From Ruminococcus sp. (GTDB lineage Bacteria; Bacillota; Clostridia; Oscillospirales; Acutalibacteraceae): a stretch of DNA of 19,943 nucleotides. Position numbers and translations under genes: made by a program. Positions 1 to 9,595 of the stretch are shown piece by piece (position 1 is the stretch's first letter; each line of letters begins with the position of its first letter). The notes beneath the pieces were generated by a model. The model did no database searches. It was not told where the DNA came from and worked only from the letters and a program-made list of their open reading frames with translations. Location of the stretch: positions 1 through 19,943 of the forward strand of contig JAFOED010000045.1 in the NCBI GenBank assembly GCA_017380355.1, written 5' to 3'.

Positions 1-18
1 ATATAGTTTTAGTCCAAA

Positions 19-43
19 ACGAGGCGAACAAAGTCCGCCCCGT
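19..43 (-). terminator. Hairpin downstream of ftsH, probable operon terminator
   Basis: An 8-bp stem (ACGAGGCG at 19-26 against CGCCCCGT at 36-43) closes a 9-nt loop. Read on the minus strand, the direction of ftsH, the one mismatch becomes a G-U pair and the stem is followed by a short TTTT run. It begins 12 nt past the ftsH stop and is the only hairpin there. The U-tract is short, so termination may be partial. Confidence 0.6.
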
Positions 44-55
44 CTAGTTTAATTC

Positions 56-1990
56 TTATTCAGAAATTTCGTTGTTAGTCTCTTCAGCTACAACTTCTGT
101 TTCAACAGTTTCTGCTACTGCTTCTTTTTCTACTTCAGGCTCTTCGACATAAGTGCCGTTCATAACAGCGTCGAATGTCTCGCCACTCATCTTTTCGTGC
201 TTGATGAGATAGCCTGCTACTTCGTGGAGTTTTTCCATATAAGCGTTTAAGATATCCTCAGTTTTCTTGTACGCGTCAGTAATAATAGCGTGTACTTCTT
301 CGTCAATCTTAGCGGCTGTTTCGTTAGAGTAGTTCTTCACCTGACCCATATCTCTACCGATGAACACCTCGTTAGAGCCTGAGCCGTAGTTAATCGGACC
401 TAAGATGTCAGACATACCGTATTTAACTACCATATTCTGAGCAGTCTGAGTAAGGTGCTGGATGTCACTTGACGCGCCTGTAGAAATATCGTTTAAAATC
501 AGAGCTTCTGCTACACGACCACCTAAGCAAACGATGATATTTTCAAACATCTCTTTCTTAGAGCGGTAGGACTTATCCTCTGTCGGAATCTGCATAGTAT
601 AACCGCCTGCCATACCGCGTGGGATAATCGAAATCTGGTGTACAGGGTCCTGTGTCTCACACGCGAATGCTGCGATAGCGTGACCTGCTTCGTGGTACGC
701 TGTGAGCTTTTTCTCGTGGTCAGACATAACGCGACTCTTCTTCTCTGTACCGACAACAACCTTGATTGTTGCTTCTTCGATTTCTTCCATAGTGATGGCT
801 TTCTTATTCTTTCTTGCTGAAAGAAGTGCAGCCTCATTCAAAAGGTTAGAAAGGTCAGCACCGGTAAAGCCTGCTGTGCTCTTAGCTATAGTCTTTAAGT
901 CAACGTCAGGAGAAAGTGGCTTCTGGCGTGCGTGTACACGTAAAATAGCCTCACGGCCGTTGATGTCAGGATAACCAACGAGTACCTGTCTGTCGAAACG
1001 ACCAGGACGTAAAAGAGCAGGGTCTAAGATGTCGGCACGGTTAGTAGCCGCAATCATAATAACACCTTCGTTAGCACCGAAGCCGTCCATCTCAACGAGC
1101 AACTGGTTAAGTGTCTGTTCACGCTCGTCGTGACCGCCACCTAAACCTGTACCACGCTGACGACCGACAGCGTCGATTTCGTCGATAAACACGATACAAG
1201 GTGAATTCTTCTTTGCTGTTTCGAAAAGGTCACGTACACGAGAAGCACCGACACCGACGAACATCTCTACGAAGTCAGAACCTGAAATCGAGAAGAACGG
1301 TACGCCTGCTTCGCCTGCGACAGCTTTCGCAAGTAAAGTTTTACCTGTACCTGGAGGGCCGACAAGCAGAACGCCCTTAGGAATACGTGCGCCTAAGTTG
1401 TTGTATTTTTCAGGAGCTTTCAGAAACTCTACGATTTCTTCGAGCTCTTCTTTTTCTTCGTCTGCACCTGCTACGTCATCGAAGGTGGTCTTTTTCTTTT
1501 CGTCAGCGCTGTTCTTAAACTTTGCTTTACCGAAATTCATCTCTTTTGAGCCCATACCACCGCCGCCCATACGGCGCATAATGAAAATCCAGAAGAAAAC
1601 AAAAGCAGCGATTAAAATGATTGTCGGAATAAGCTCGACCCATACAGAGCCACCCTTACTAGCTTCGAGGTCAACAACCATAGGTTTGTCAGGATGCTTT
1701 TCGTTATACTTATCGATATCGTCCCACACATCCTCTTTGAATGTGTCCCAATCCATAAGCTTGTGCTTAACTTCTGTGCCGTCTTTAAGCGTTAAGGTTA
1801 CTGTGGCAGAATTGCCGTTAACGTGGAATTCAGTTACCTGCTGATCTTCGAAGTAACCCACCACTTCTGAGTATGTCGGTTTTTCAGGACCACTCATATA
1901 GAAGAACCAACCTGCGACCAGTATCACGAGAATCGGAATACCGAGGTACACAAGCAGTCCTTTAAGTTTGTTTGGACTTTTCTTTTCCAA
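56..1990 (-). CDS. ftsH: ATP-dependent zinc metalloprotease FtsH
   Basis: Membrane-anchored AAA+ protease that degrades misassembled membrane proteins and selected regulators. The 644-residue protein has two N-terminal membrane segments (about residues 11-31 and 118-138) around a small extracytoplasmic domain. It then shows Walker A GPPGTGKT (211-218), Walker B with VFIDEID (267-273), the second region of homology ending in LRPGRFDR (327-334), and the zinc site HEAGH (433-437), with Asp509 in TGASSDI as the probable third ligand. The tail is strongly acidic (Glu/Val-rich), as in many FtsH proteins. The start is TTG at 1988-1990, with AAGGAG nine bases upstream. It is the last gene of a seven-gene train, 42 bp after hpt. 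The tilS-hpt-ftsH order is classic for Firmicutes. Confidence 0.98.
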   Translation of the reverse strand: MEKKSPNKLKGLLVYLGIPILVILVAGWFFYMSGPEKPTYSEVVGYFEDQQVTEFHVNGNSATVTLTLKDGTEVKHKLMDWDTFKEDVWDDIDKYNEKHPDKPMVVDLEASKGGSVWVELIPTIILIAAFVFFWIFIMRRMGGGGMGSKEMNFGKAKFKNSADEKKKTTFDDVAGADEEKEELEEIVEFLKAPEKYNNLGARIPKGVLLVGPPGTGKTLLAKAVAGEAGVPFFSISGSDFVEMFVGVGASRVRDLFETAKKNSPCIVFIDEIDAVGRQRGTGLGGGHDEREQTLNQLLVEMDGFGANEGVIMIAATNRADILDPALLRPGRFDRQVLVGYPDINGREAILRVHARQKPLSPDVDLKTIAKSTAGFTGADLSNLLNEAALLSARKNKKAITMEEIEEATIKVVVGTEKKSRVMSDHEKKLTAYHEAGHAIAAFACETQDPVHQISIIPRGMAGGYTMQIPTEDKSYRSKKEMFENIIVCLGGRVAEALILNDISTGASSDIQHLTQTAQNMVVKYGMSDILGPINYGSGSNEVFIGRDMGQVKNYSNETAAKIDEEVHAIITDAYKKTEDILNAYMEKLHEVAGYLIKHEKMSGETFDAVMNGTYVEEPEVEKEAVAETVETEVVAEETNNEISE

Positions 1991-2032
1991 TACTATTCAC
2001 TCCTTATATTAGTATTGTTTTTTTACATAAAA

Positions 2033-2569
2033 TTATGAATAAACACTACGATCCAAAATTCCGACGTAAGGAAGATTTCTATAGTGTTCGTTGTAGTCAA
2101 GGCCGTATCCGATGACGAATTCGTCAGGAATGTCGTATCCTATGTAATCTACATCTATATCAACAACTCTGCGTGACGGCTTGTTCAGCAGAGTGCAGAT
2201 TTTTACTGAATTTGCATTTTTTGCGGCAAAATACGCTTTGATAAACGAAAGAGTGTTACCCGAGTCGATAATATCCTCGACTATAACGATATCCTTGCCA
2301 TCAATTGGAACTGACAGGTCTTTCACGATATTAACACGACCTGAGCTTTCAGTACCTGCGCCGTAACTAGACACAGCCATAAAGTCGATAGTACATGTTT
2401 TAGTATACGCTTTTATAAGATCTGCCATAAACGCAATACTGCCCTTTAAAAGGCCGACAAACATAACTTCTCTGCCTTCAAAGTCTTCTTCAATCTGTTT
2501 TGCAATACGCTCTACAGCTTCTTTAATCTGTTCTTCAGAAATCAGAACGCGTTCTACATCCTTGTTCAT
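2033..2569 (-). CDS. hpt: Hypoxanthine phosphoribosyltransferase
   Basis: Purine salvage enzyme that converts hypoxanthine (often also guanine) and PRPP to IMP or GMP in the cytoplasm. The 178-residue length is normal for bacterial HPRT. The PRPP-binding motif VIVEDIIDSGNT lies at residues 95-106, and the LLKGS loop that contacts pyrophosphate at about 40-44. A C-terminal aromatic segment (YGLDYNEHYRNLPYVG) matches the family. The ATG at 2567-2569 overlaps the tilS stop as ATGA, which suggests translational coupling. A GGGGGT stretch in the end of tilS can act as ribosome binding site. HPRT next to TilS and FtsH is conserved in Bacillus and Clostridia. Confidence 0.97.
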   Translation of the reverse strand: MNKDVERVLISEEQIKEAVERIAKQIEEDFEGREVMFVGLLKGSIAFMADLIKAYTKTCTIDFMAVSSYGAGTESSGRVNIVKDLSVPIDGKDIVIVEDIIDSGNTLSFIKAYFAAKNANSVKICTLLNKPSRRVVDIDVDYIGYDIPDEFVIGYGLDYNEHYRNLPYVGILDRSVYS

Positions 2570-3876
2570 GGTTTACCCCCTATGTATTTATATCCACCGT
2601 TTTTGTACATACCCTTTTTACCATCTTTAGATGTTCCTACTCCCTCAAGCCACAGCACCTTACTGCCGTTTGCAACGACAAACAGTGACGAGCGTTTCTC
2701 CACAGGAATTTTCAGCTCGTTTAGTAGTTTTTTGAGGGATTTTGTGACTCTACGCTCAAAAAAAGTGAACGTGTCGCCCTCTTTTTTATGTCGCACGACC
2801 GTTTCTTCACTTATTATATCACACGAGATACAGTCGTTTAAGAAGTTTTTATTAACATTTTTTATTTCTTCTGCAGAAATATACTCAAACATTCCGCAGT
2901 TTTCAAAACTAGTTTCAAAATTTTCTCTTGATTCATCCTGCTGTGTAATACGGAGCACGCCCTGTTTACACACAGCTCTGAAACCAAAAGGCAAATCAAC
3001 ACACGCTGATGTTTTCAGCGCGTCGCACATAAGCTCGATGTGGCGATGAGATACATCGCACCCGCTACGCTTTGCGATTATATAGAGCGAGTTTTTAAGC
3101 ACTGCAGGTGGTAACTGCAACAGCTCTTCACACGAGTAACCGTACTCGGTTTCACAGTTTTTTAATTCTTTTTCGGAAAATTCATCCAGAAAAGCTTTAA
3201 TTTCAGTTAAGTCGCCACACATACGAGAAACGCTGTCACACAAATCAGGATTAAGAGATTTAAGCACAGGCACCGCGTTGTGACGGATTTTATTGCGTGT
3301 ATAATCGTCAGTTAAATTAGTGCTGTCGGTAACGTAAGAAAACGCGTTTTCGCTGCAATAACGCTCGACGTCCTCACGAGTGCAGAGAATAAGCGGTCGA
3401 ATGATGTTATCTCTGATAGGCTTTATACCGGTAAGACCCGTAATAGAGGTACCACGAGCCATATTATACAGCACGGTTTCTACGTTATCAGACGCGGTGT
3501 GGGCAGTCGCGATTTTAGTGCAGAGCTTTTCGGATAACTCAGAGAAAAACTCATAGCGTACGTTTCTTGCGCACAGCTCAACACTCAACTTCTGCTCATT
3601 TGAAAGCGAGAGCACATCGACGCTTTTTACAAAAAGCTCAATATGAAGCTCATCGCACAAAGCTCTGACGAAATTTTCGTCACGCATACTCTCTTCTCCA
3701 CGCAAATTATGGTTTACGTGGCACGCATATAACGTGAGATTGTATTTTTCTTTTATAGAATAAAGCACGTGCAGTAATGCAACAGAATCTGCACCGCCCG
3801 ACAAAGCGACAAGCACCTTGTCGTTGTTTCTTAGCATATCAAAGCCAGAAATAGTGTTCTCCACCTTAAGCTTCAC
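2566..3876 (-). CDS. tilS: tRNA(Ile)-lysidine synthase
   Basis: Modifies C34 of the CAU-anticodon tRNA-Ile to lysidine, so that it reads AUA and is charged with isoleucine. The ATP-pyrophosphatase P-loop SGGADS is at residues 26-31, followed by the HVNHNLRG motif typical of TilS. The last ~65 residues (from HKKEGDTF) look like the TilS C-terminal domain. I chose the GTG at 3874-3876 (436 residues), because GGAGG lies six bases before it inside the end of dnaB. A longer frame exists to 3912 but it would begin deeper inside dnaB without a comparable site. The gene overlaps dnaB by 11 bp and hpt by 4 bp, so all three are probably co-translated. Confidence 0.95.
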   Translation of the reverse strand: MKLKVENTISGFDMLRNNDKVLVALSGGADSVALLHVLYSIKEKYNLTLYACHVNHNLRGEESMRDENFVRALCDELHIELFVKSVDVLSLSNEQKLSVELCARNVRYEFFSELSEKLCTKIATAHTASDNVETVLYNMARGTSITGLTGIKPIRDNIIRPLILCTREDVERYCSENAFSYVTDSTNLTDDYTRNKIRHNAVPVLKSLNPDLCDSVSRMCGDLTEIKAFLDEFSEKELKNCETEYGYSCEELLQLPPAVLKNSLYIIAKRSGCDVSHRHIELMCDALKTSACVDLPFGFRAVCKQGVLRITQQDESRENFETSFENCGMFEYISAEEIKNVNKNFLNDCISCDIISEETVVRHKKEGDTFTFFERRVTKSLKKLLNELKIPVEKRSSLFVVANGSKVLWLEGVGTSKDGKKGMYKNGGYKYIGGKP

Positions 3877-5239
3877 GGTGAGCCTCCACACTGGTAAATC
3901 GCATAAACTCACCCTGCCAGTGAAGTTTTACGGACGAGGTTTCGCCGTGACGGTTTTTAGCAACAAGACACTCGCCGCTATTCTGGTCAACTGCAGTAGC
4001 GACGTTCTCGCCTTTGTCCTTGTCGTAATAGCCCTCACGATAAAGGAAGAGCACGATATCGGCATCCTGCTCGATAGAACCCGAGTCTCTCAGGTCAGAA
4101 AGCTGTGGTCTGTGGTCAGGACGCTGTTCACTCGCACGAGAGAGCTGTGACAGACAGATAACAGGAATGTTAATCTCTTTAGCTAAAATCTTCAGGTTTC
4201 GTGTAATATCAGAAATCTCCTGAACTCGGTTGTCGGTACGCTTACCGCCCGAATTCATAAGCTGTAAGTAGTCGATGATTACGAGGTCGATGTTCTTGAG
4301 CCTGCGCAGTTTCGCTTTCATCTCGGAAACTGTGATACCCGGAGTACCATCGAGATAAATGTCGGCTTTATTAAGCACATCACCTGCGGCGATAAGACGC
4401 TGCCACTCTTCTTCGGAGAGCTTACCTGTTCGAAGTTTGGTACCACCGACCAAAGCTTCACTTGAGAGTAGACGGGATGCAAGCTGCTCCTTACTCATTT
4501 CGAGCGAGAAGAAAGCAACTGTCTTTTTGGATACACACGCAGCGTGCTTAGCGATATTAAGCGCAAAACTGGTTTTACCCATACCAGGACGAGCCGCAAG
4601 CAGAATAAGGTCAGAACGGTTAAGACCGGTGATAACACGGTCGAGGTCACCGATACCTGTAGAAACAGGCTTTACTGCGTCATCGTCGCGGTTAAGTAAG
4701 TCGAGTCTGTCAAAAGTCTCGATGAGTACTTCGTCAATACGCTGTAAGCCCTGTACGTTTTTGCCTCTGCGGATGTCAAAAATCTTCTGCTCGGCAGAGT
4801 CGATAAGCATCGCAGGCTCAATCTCTCCGTCGGACGCTTCTTCGATAATATCGCGTGACGCAGAAATAAGCATACGAACGTCGTACTTGTCCCTTACATA
4901 CTGCGCATAGATTTCAATATTAGAGATAGATGGACAGCTCTCAGCGAGTTGCATAAGGTATGTTTTACCTGTAGCCTCATCAAAAGACTTGTCCGTTTTC
5001 AATGTTTCGAGCACGGTGACAAAGTCGACAGTCTTGCCCTGTGTGAACATAGACAGCATCGCAGAATAAATCACCTTGTGGGTTGAAACATGGAAGTATT
5101 CAGATTTTGGCAGGATTTCTGCCACTCTGGCGATTGATTCAGGCTCCATAATAATAGCGCCTAAGACCGCCTGCTCTGCTTCAGGGCTATACGGAAGTCT
5201 CATTCCGTCGTAACCCGCAGTAATTTTTGTGTCTGCCAA
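3866..5239 (-). CDS. dnaB: Replicative DNA helicase DnaB
   Basis: Hexameric 5'-3' helicase that unwinds the replication fork. The 457-residue protein has the DnaB N-terminal domain (about residues 15-115), a linker helix region, and a RecA-fold motor with Walker A ARPGMGKT (216-223), Walker B LVIIDYLQLM (319-328) and the SDLRDSGSIEQDAD segment (381-393) with the arginine-finger region. Length and motifs match the intact family, with no intein. The start is TTG at 5237-5239, with AGAAGG seven bases upstream. It follows rplI by 44 bp, and the rplI-dnaB pair is conserved across Firmicutes. The Bacillus name for this protein is DnaC. Confidence 0.98.
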   Translation of the reverse strand: MADTKITAGYDGMRLPYSPEAEQAVLGAIIMEPESIARVAEILPKSEYFHVSTHKVIYSAMLSMFTQGKTVDFVTVLETLKTDKSFDEATGKTYLMQLAESCPSISNIEIYAQYVRDKYDVRMLISASRDIIEEASDGEIEPAMLIDSAEQKIFDIRRGKNVQGLQRIDEVLIETFDRLDLLNRDDDAVKPVSTGIGDLDRVITGLNRSDLILLAARPGMGKTSFALNIAKHAACVSKKTVAFFSLEMSKEQLASRLLSSEALVGGTKLRTGKLSEEEWQRLIAAGDVLNKADIYLDGTPGITVSEMKAKLRRLKNIDLVIIDYLQLMNSGGKRTDNRVQEISDITRNLKILAKEINIPVICLSQLSRASEQRPDHRPQLSDLRDSGSIEQDADIVLFLYREGYYDKDKGENVATAVDQNSGECLVAKNRHGETSSVKLHWQGEFMRFTSVEAHREA

Positions 5240-5283
5240 AACAACACCTTCTTAACTAACGAAATATAGAATAAGTGAAATAA

Positions 5284-5730
5284 TCACAGAGCTTTTACTT
5301 CAACCTGAACTTTAGCTGTGATAGATGTGTAGAGCTTTACTTCAACATCGTAAACACCACAGGTTTTGATGTCAGAAGAAAGAGTAATCTTTCTCTTGTC
5401 GACATCGATACCCTTCTGCTTTTTGATTTCTGCGCTGATTTCTTTAGCTGTGATGCTACCGAAGAGCTTGCCGCCCTGACCTGCTTTTGCACTCATAACA
5501 AAAGTAGAACCCTCGAGCTTTGCTTTTGCGTCATTTGCAGCAGCGATAGCTGTGTCAATCTTAAACTTCTTTGACTGTTCAGCGTTTTTAAGCTCATTCA
5601 TTGCCTGAGCATTAGCCTCTTTAGCGAGATTCTTCGGAAAAAGGAAGTTACGCACGTAACCGTCAGAAGCAGTAACGAGCTCGCCTTTCTTTCCTAAACC
5701 TTTAACATCCTGTAAAAGTACAACTTTCAT
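5284..5730 (-). CDS. rplI: 50S ribosomal protein L9
   Basis: L9 binds 23S rRNA domain V near the L1 stalk and helps maintain reading frame. The 148-residue protein begins with the L9 signature MKVVLLQDVKGLGKKGE and GYVRNFLFPK. A long charged central helix (about 45-75) connects to the C-terminal domain containing GKLFGSIT. The ATG at 5728-5730 has a near-perfect AAGGAGG about six bases upstream that overlaps the gdpP stop. Only 12 bp separate it from gdpP. The gene is complete and ordinary. Confidence 0.98.
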   Translation of the reverse strand: MKVVLLQDVKGLGKKGELVTASDGYVRNFLFPKNLAKEANAQAMNELKNAEQSKKFKIDTAIAAANDAKAKLEGSTFVMSAKAGQGGKLFGSITAKEISAEIKKQKGIDVDKRKITLSSDIKTCGVYDVEVKLYTSITAKVQVEVKAL

Positions 5731-5742
5731 GATGTTACCTCC

Positions 5743-7695
5743 TTATTTAAACTTAGATAATCTGATTATAGCAATTAATTTTTCTTTCGCCTGTTCAACG
5801 GTTACGTCAGAAAGCTGTACAGCCGCCATATTCTGGTGACCGCCACCGCCGAGCTGTTCCATAATAAGCTGGACGTTTATCTTACCGTATGAACGAGCAG
5901 AAATGTTAACGTTTTTAGAGTCAATCGGAGAAACTACGAACGACGCGTAAACGTCAGTTATAGTGAGAAGTTCGTCAGCTGCCTGAGCACTTAAAAGTCG
6001 TGAATTTTTCATAACTGTGTCGATAGTAGACACCGCGCAGTGGTTCACGACCTGTGCTTTAGACACGAGCTTGTACTTCTCTTTATATGTGTCGATTGAA
6101 TTTGAGAACAGGTTGCGTACAACAACCGTGTCAGCACTCTTCTTTCTCAAGTGTGCCGCAGCTTCGAAAGTACGCACGCCTGTGTTAATAACAAAGTTTT
6201 TAGTATCGAGCATAATACCAGAAAGCAGAGCTTCTGCCTCGACCTTTGACATACCGTCATCGCCTAAATACCCGATAAGCTCGGTGACCATCTCGGAAGT
6301 CGAGCTGGCATTTGGCTCGTGGAAGAAAATATCAGCGTTGTCGATGAAGTTTACCATCTTTCTGTGGTGGTCGATAACGATAACTTTAGAACACGCTTTG
6401 TGGACTTTCGGACTTTCGATGAAATCCGGAGAATGGGTGTCAACAACAAAAAGCAGAGTTTTATCGTTAATTATAGACAGCGCTCTGTCGACGTTTATAA
6501 ACATATCTTCGTGGTGGATTTCGAGTCGTTCGATGAGAGTTTTCGCCATCGACTTTTCTTTATCACACACAACGTAAGCACGCTTTGAAAAAGTTTTTGT
6601 AACTGTGCTGTAGATACCGGCAGCCGAGCCGATACAGTCAAGGTCAGAGTATTTGTGACCCATAATGAGCACCTTGTCGCACTGCTCGATAGCGTTTCTG
6701 ACAGAGTCGGAAATAACGCGGACACGGACTTTGCTGGTCCTCTCGACACCCTTTGAGACACCGCCGAAGAACTCGTACTCGCCGTTTGTCAGGATAGCTA
6801 CCTGGTCGCCACCACGACCCAAAGCCATATCGAGGGCTTTCTTCGCGTTTGCGTGGGAGTCTTTCAGGCTCTTACAGTTTCTGCCGATACCGATAGAGAT
6901 AGTCGCGCTTCGTTCGCCGATTTTTATCTGTCTTACTTTATCGAGAACACGGAACTTCTTTTCAAACTGAGTGAGCAGAACTTTCTCGTCGAAGATGATG
7001 AGATATCTGCCGTCGTAAAGTTTGCGGTAAAGCGAGTCGTGTTTCTGCGCCCATCGTGAAAGCAGATTTTCGAGAAGAATCATCGCCTGTGTGCCGTTTT
7101 CTTCATTGTCAGATGAAAAATCCTCGATGTTGTCAAAAACTACTAAAGCTACCGACTTCTGAGTATTGTAGTACTCACGCTCGATATCCTTGAAATATGT
7201 ATTGTCGACAACAGAAATCATATATCCTTTGTCGACTTTATTCGCATAAATAGTGAGCTTTTTCTCACCGAATTCAGCGTCAACACCGCTTTCGCTCATA
7301 CAAAGTGACTCGGCACTCTCGCCTTTTATGAAGTCTGAGATTTTCTCGCCTACTCCGTCTGAGTTTTTGAAGAAAATATCTTCAAAAAGCTTATTGTACA
7401 ACAGAATCTCACCTTTTTCGCCGAGCATACAGCACGCTGTTTTCATCGACTCGAGGTAATCCTGTGACACGTCGGTCGTCGCTTTTACTGTACTTGAGAT
7501 GACGTTTCGCATATATATTCTGAAACGAATCACAAAAAACAGCACTATACCGAGCGCTACAAACGTGAGCGCAATTTCAAACAGAGAAAGTATTTTATTG
7601 TATTTAAATGTTGCGACAGCCATCAAAAACATAACTGCAGCAAAAATCAGGTATACGGGCAAAGCTGTCCATACGCGTTTTTTCAAAATACGCAC
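5743..7695 (-). CDS. gdpP: Cyclic-di-AMP phosphodiesterase GdpP (DHH/DHHA1)
   Basis: Membrane-bound enzyme that hydrolyses c-di-AMP to pApA and so affects cell wall, potassium and osmotic control. The protein has two membrane helices (about 11-30 and 36-57), a PAS-like region (75-165), a degenerate GGDEF domain (180-305, with YDGRYLIIFDEK in place of the active motif), and the DHH/DHHA1 core. Metal ligands are visible: His347, Asp351 and Asp353 (GHKYSDLD), Asp419 (VVDTH), DHH 442-444 and Asp497. The DHHA1 GGGGH motif is at 616-620. The start is uncertain: GTG at 7693-7695 (650 aa) has AAGGAG 14 bases away, while TTG at 7684-7686 has AGGTG six bases away. It sits 26 bp after rnj and 12 bp before rplI. 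Confidence 0.96.
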   Translation of the reverse strand: MRILKKRVWTALPVYLIFAAVMFLMAVATFKYNKILSLFEIALTFVALGIVLFFVIRFRIYMRNVISSTVKATTDVSQDYLESMKTACCMLGEKGEILLYNKLFEDIFFKNSDGVGEKISDFIKGESAESLCMSESGVDAEFGEKKLTIYANKVDKGYMISVVDNTYFKDIEREYYNTQKSVALVVFDNIEDFSSDNEENGTQAMILLENLLSRWAQKHDSLYRKLYDGRYLIIFDEKVLLTQFEKKFRVLDKVRQIKIGERSATISIGIGRNCKSLKDSHANAKKALDMALGRGGDQVAILTNGEYEFFGGVSKGVERTSKVRVRVISDSVRNAIEQCDKVLIMGHKYSDLDCIGSAAGIYSTVTKTFSKRAYVVCDKEKSMAKTLIERLEIHHEDMFINVDRALSIINDKTLLFVVDTHSPDFIESPKVHKACSKVIVIDHHRKMVNFIDNADIFFHEPNASSTSEMVTELIGYLGDDGMSKVEAEALLSGIMLDTKNFVINTGVRTFEAAAHLRKKSADTVVVRNLFSNSIDTYKEKYKLVSKAQVVNHCAVSTIDTVMKNSRLLSAQAADELLTITDVYASFVVSPIDSKNVNISARSYGKINVQLIMEQLGGGGHQNMAAVQLSDVTVEQAKEKLIAIIRLSKFK

Positions 7696-7721
7696 CTGCC
7701 TTATCTGAACTCCTTATGAAG

Positions 7722-9545
7722 TTATACCTCCATAAGTATAGGTAAAATCATCGGACTTCTGCGAGTACGCTGTAAAATCAGCTTCGCAACATCGTCTTTG
7801 ATTTTATTTTTGATTACTCCCCACTCGTGGATGTTACGTGTTGCACAATCTTCTAAGATATCGAGTGCACGCTGTTTAACTTCTTCGAGCAGGTTTTCGC
7901 TCTCTCGAACGTACACGAAACCACGCGATACGATATCAGGACCGCTGATAACGTGGCCATCGTAAACATCAAGAGAAGCAACGATGATAATAAGACCGTC
8001 CTGTCCAAGATGTTTTCTGTCTCGAAGCACGATACTTCCGACATCGCCTACACCCAGACCATCAACAAAGACCTTGCCTGCCTGTACAGGAGCTACTTCT
8101 TTCATATAATTGTCAGTAAGTTCAACGACCTTACCAATGTCACCGATGAAGATGTTCTCTCTCTTCATACCGAGTGACAGAGCAATATCCATATGCTTTC
8201 TGAGGTGCTTCTGCTCACCGTGAACAGGGATGAAGTACTTAGGCTTAACTAAAGCCTGTAAAATCTTCAGCTCTTCCTGACACGCGTGACCCGAAACGTG
8301 AACCTCATACATAGACTCGTGGACAACCTCACAACCGCGCTTTAACAGTTCGTCGACGACGTTACCTACTGTGCGCTCGTTACCAGGGATAGGGTTAGCG
8401 GAAATGATGATAAAGTCACCTGCACCGACGCTGACTTTTCGGTGGTCAGAATACGCCATACGTGACAGCGCACTCATCGGTTCACCCTGTGAGCCGGTTG
8501 TGACTAAAACGATTTTCTCCATCGGATAATCACGGAGTTTATCGATATCGATGAGAATATTATCAGGAACATCAAGGTATCCGAGTTCTTTTGCGACGTT
8601 CATATAGTTGACCATACTTCTGCCGGAAAAAGCAACATTACGGTCATACTTCTTAGCGCAGTTGATAATCTGCTGAACACGGCTGATATTAGACGCAAAA
8701 GTAGCGATAATTATTCGTTTATTATAAGCTCGTCTGAAAAGTGTATCGAAGCTGTCAGCTACTGTCTGTTCGGTTGCGGTGTAACCGCTACGCGAAGCGT
8801 TTGTACTGTCAGCCATCAGTGCTAAAACTCCCTCTTCGCCGAGCTGTGCAAAGCGTGATAAGTTAATCATACCGCCTGACATCGGAGTGCAGTCGATTTT
8901 AAAGTCGCCTGTGTGTACCAAAGTACCTGCAGGTGAATGAATCGCAACGCCTACTGCGTCAGGGATAGAGTGGTTAACGTGGATAAGCTCAACGTCAAAG
9001 CAACCGAGTTTCACAGAGCTTCCTGCGTCAACTACGTGGAGTGATACTCTGTCTAAACTGTGCTCTCTGAGCTTGTTCTCGATAAGACCTACTGTAAGTC
9101 TTGTACCATAAATAGGCACGTTGACTTTAGCTAAAAGATACGGCAAACCGCCGATGTGGTCTTCGTGAGCGTGAGTAATAACGATACCCTTTACTCGGTC
9201 TTTGTTCTGTTCAATATACGAAAAGTCAGGGATAACGAGGTCAACACCCAGCATATCACCGTCAGGAAACGCCATACCGCAGTCAAGCAGTATGATATCG
9301 TCGTTGCACTCGAAAACTGTCAGGTTCTTACCGATTTCGTTAAGACCGCCTAAGAAAGCTATTTTAATCGGTGGCTTCTGAACTTTTACCTGCTCTTTAT
9401 TTTTATAATCCTTTTTATTTTTCGGTTTAAAATCATATTTAGCGTTTGAAGATTTTTTGTATGTTTTCTTACTGCTTGAGGACTTGTTAACCTTGCCCTT
9501 AGCAGTAGTACGCTTACTGTTTTTCTTATTCTTTTCTGTGCTCAA
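7722..9545 (-). CDS. rnj: Ribonuclease J
   Basis: Metallo-beta-lactamase/beta-CASP ribonuclease with endonuclease and 5'-3' exonuclease activity, central to mRNA decay and rRNA maturation in Firmicutes. The zinc motif THAHEDH (residues 124-130) is followed by further metal-site segments (VNHSIPDA, HTGDFK) and the beta-CASP region (SQGEP, SANPIPGNE, VHVSGHA). I chose TTG at 9543-9545 (607 aa), because AGGAGG (9553-9558) lies seven bases upstream. An in-frame extension of 12 codons has no such site. About 58 Lys/Ser/Asn-rich residues precede the catalytic domain, which makes it roughly 50 longer than Bacillus RNase J1 (about 555). It is the first gene of the operon, about 170 nt downstream of the promoter. 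Confidence 0.96.
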   Translation of the reverse strand: MSTEKNKKNSKRTTAKGKVNKSSSSKKTYKKSSNAKYDFKPKNKKDYKNKEQVKVQKPPIKIAFLGGLNEIGKNLTVFECNDDIILLDCGMAFPDGDMLGVDLVIPDFSYIEQNKDRVKGIVITHAHEDHIGGLPYLLAKVNVPIYGTRLTVGLIENKLREHSLDRVSLHVVDAGSSVKLGCFDVELIHVNHSIPDAVGVAIHSPAGTLVHTGDFKIDCTPMSGGMINLSRFAQLGEEGVLALMADSTNASRSGYTATEQTVADSFDTLFRRAYNKRIIIATFASNISRVQQIINCAKKYDRNVAFSGRSMVNYMNVAKELGYLDVPDNILIDIDKLRDYPMEKIVLVTTGSQGEPMSALSRMAYSDHRKVSVGAGDFIIISANPIPGNERTVGNVVDELLKRGCEVVHESMYEVHVSGHACQEELKILQALVKPKYFIPVHGEQKHLRKHMDIALSLGMKRENIFIGDIGKVVELTDNYMKEVAPVQAGKVFVDGLGVGDVGSIVLRDRKHLGQDGLIIIVASLDVYDGHVISGPDIVSRGFVYVRESENLLEEVKQRALDILEDCATRNIHEWGVIKNKIKDDVAKLILQRTRRSPMILPILMEV

Positions 9546-9595
9546 AGCTATACCTCCTGTAATTAGATTTTTTAGTAGCACAAAATATGTACTGT

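Noticed and set aside
3877..3912. Longer tilS start at 3912
   Set aside because: It would add 12 residues deeper inside dnaB with no matching ribosome binding site, whereas the GTG at 3874-3876 has GGAGG six bases upstream.
4359..4910. 183-codon plus-strand frame opposite dnaB
   Set aside because: It lies wholly inside the well-supported dnaB gene, is Ser/Arg-rich as expected for an antisense frame, has no ribosome binding site, and matches nothing I recognise.
6017..6577. 186-codon plus-strand frame opposite gdpP
   Set aside because: It is fully covered by the gdpP DHH domain, and its composition is that of a reverse-strand shadow.
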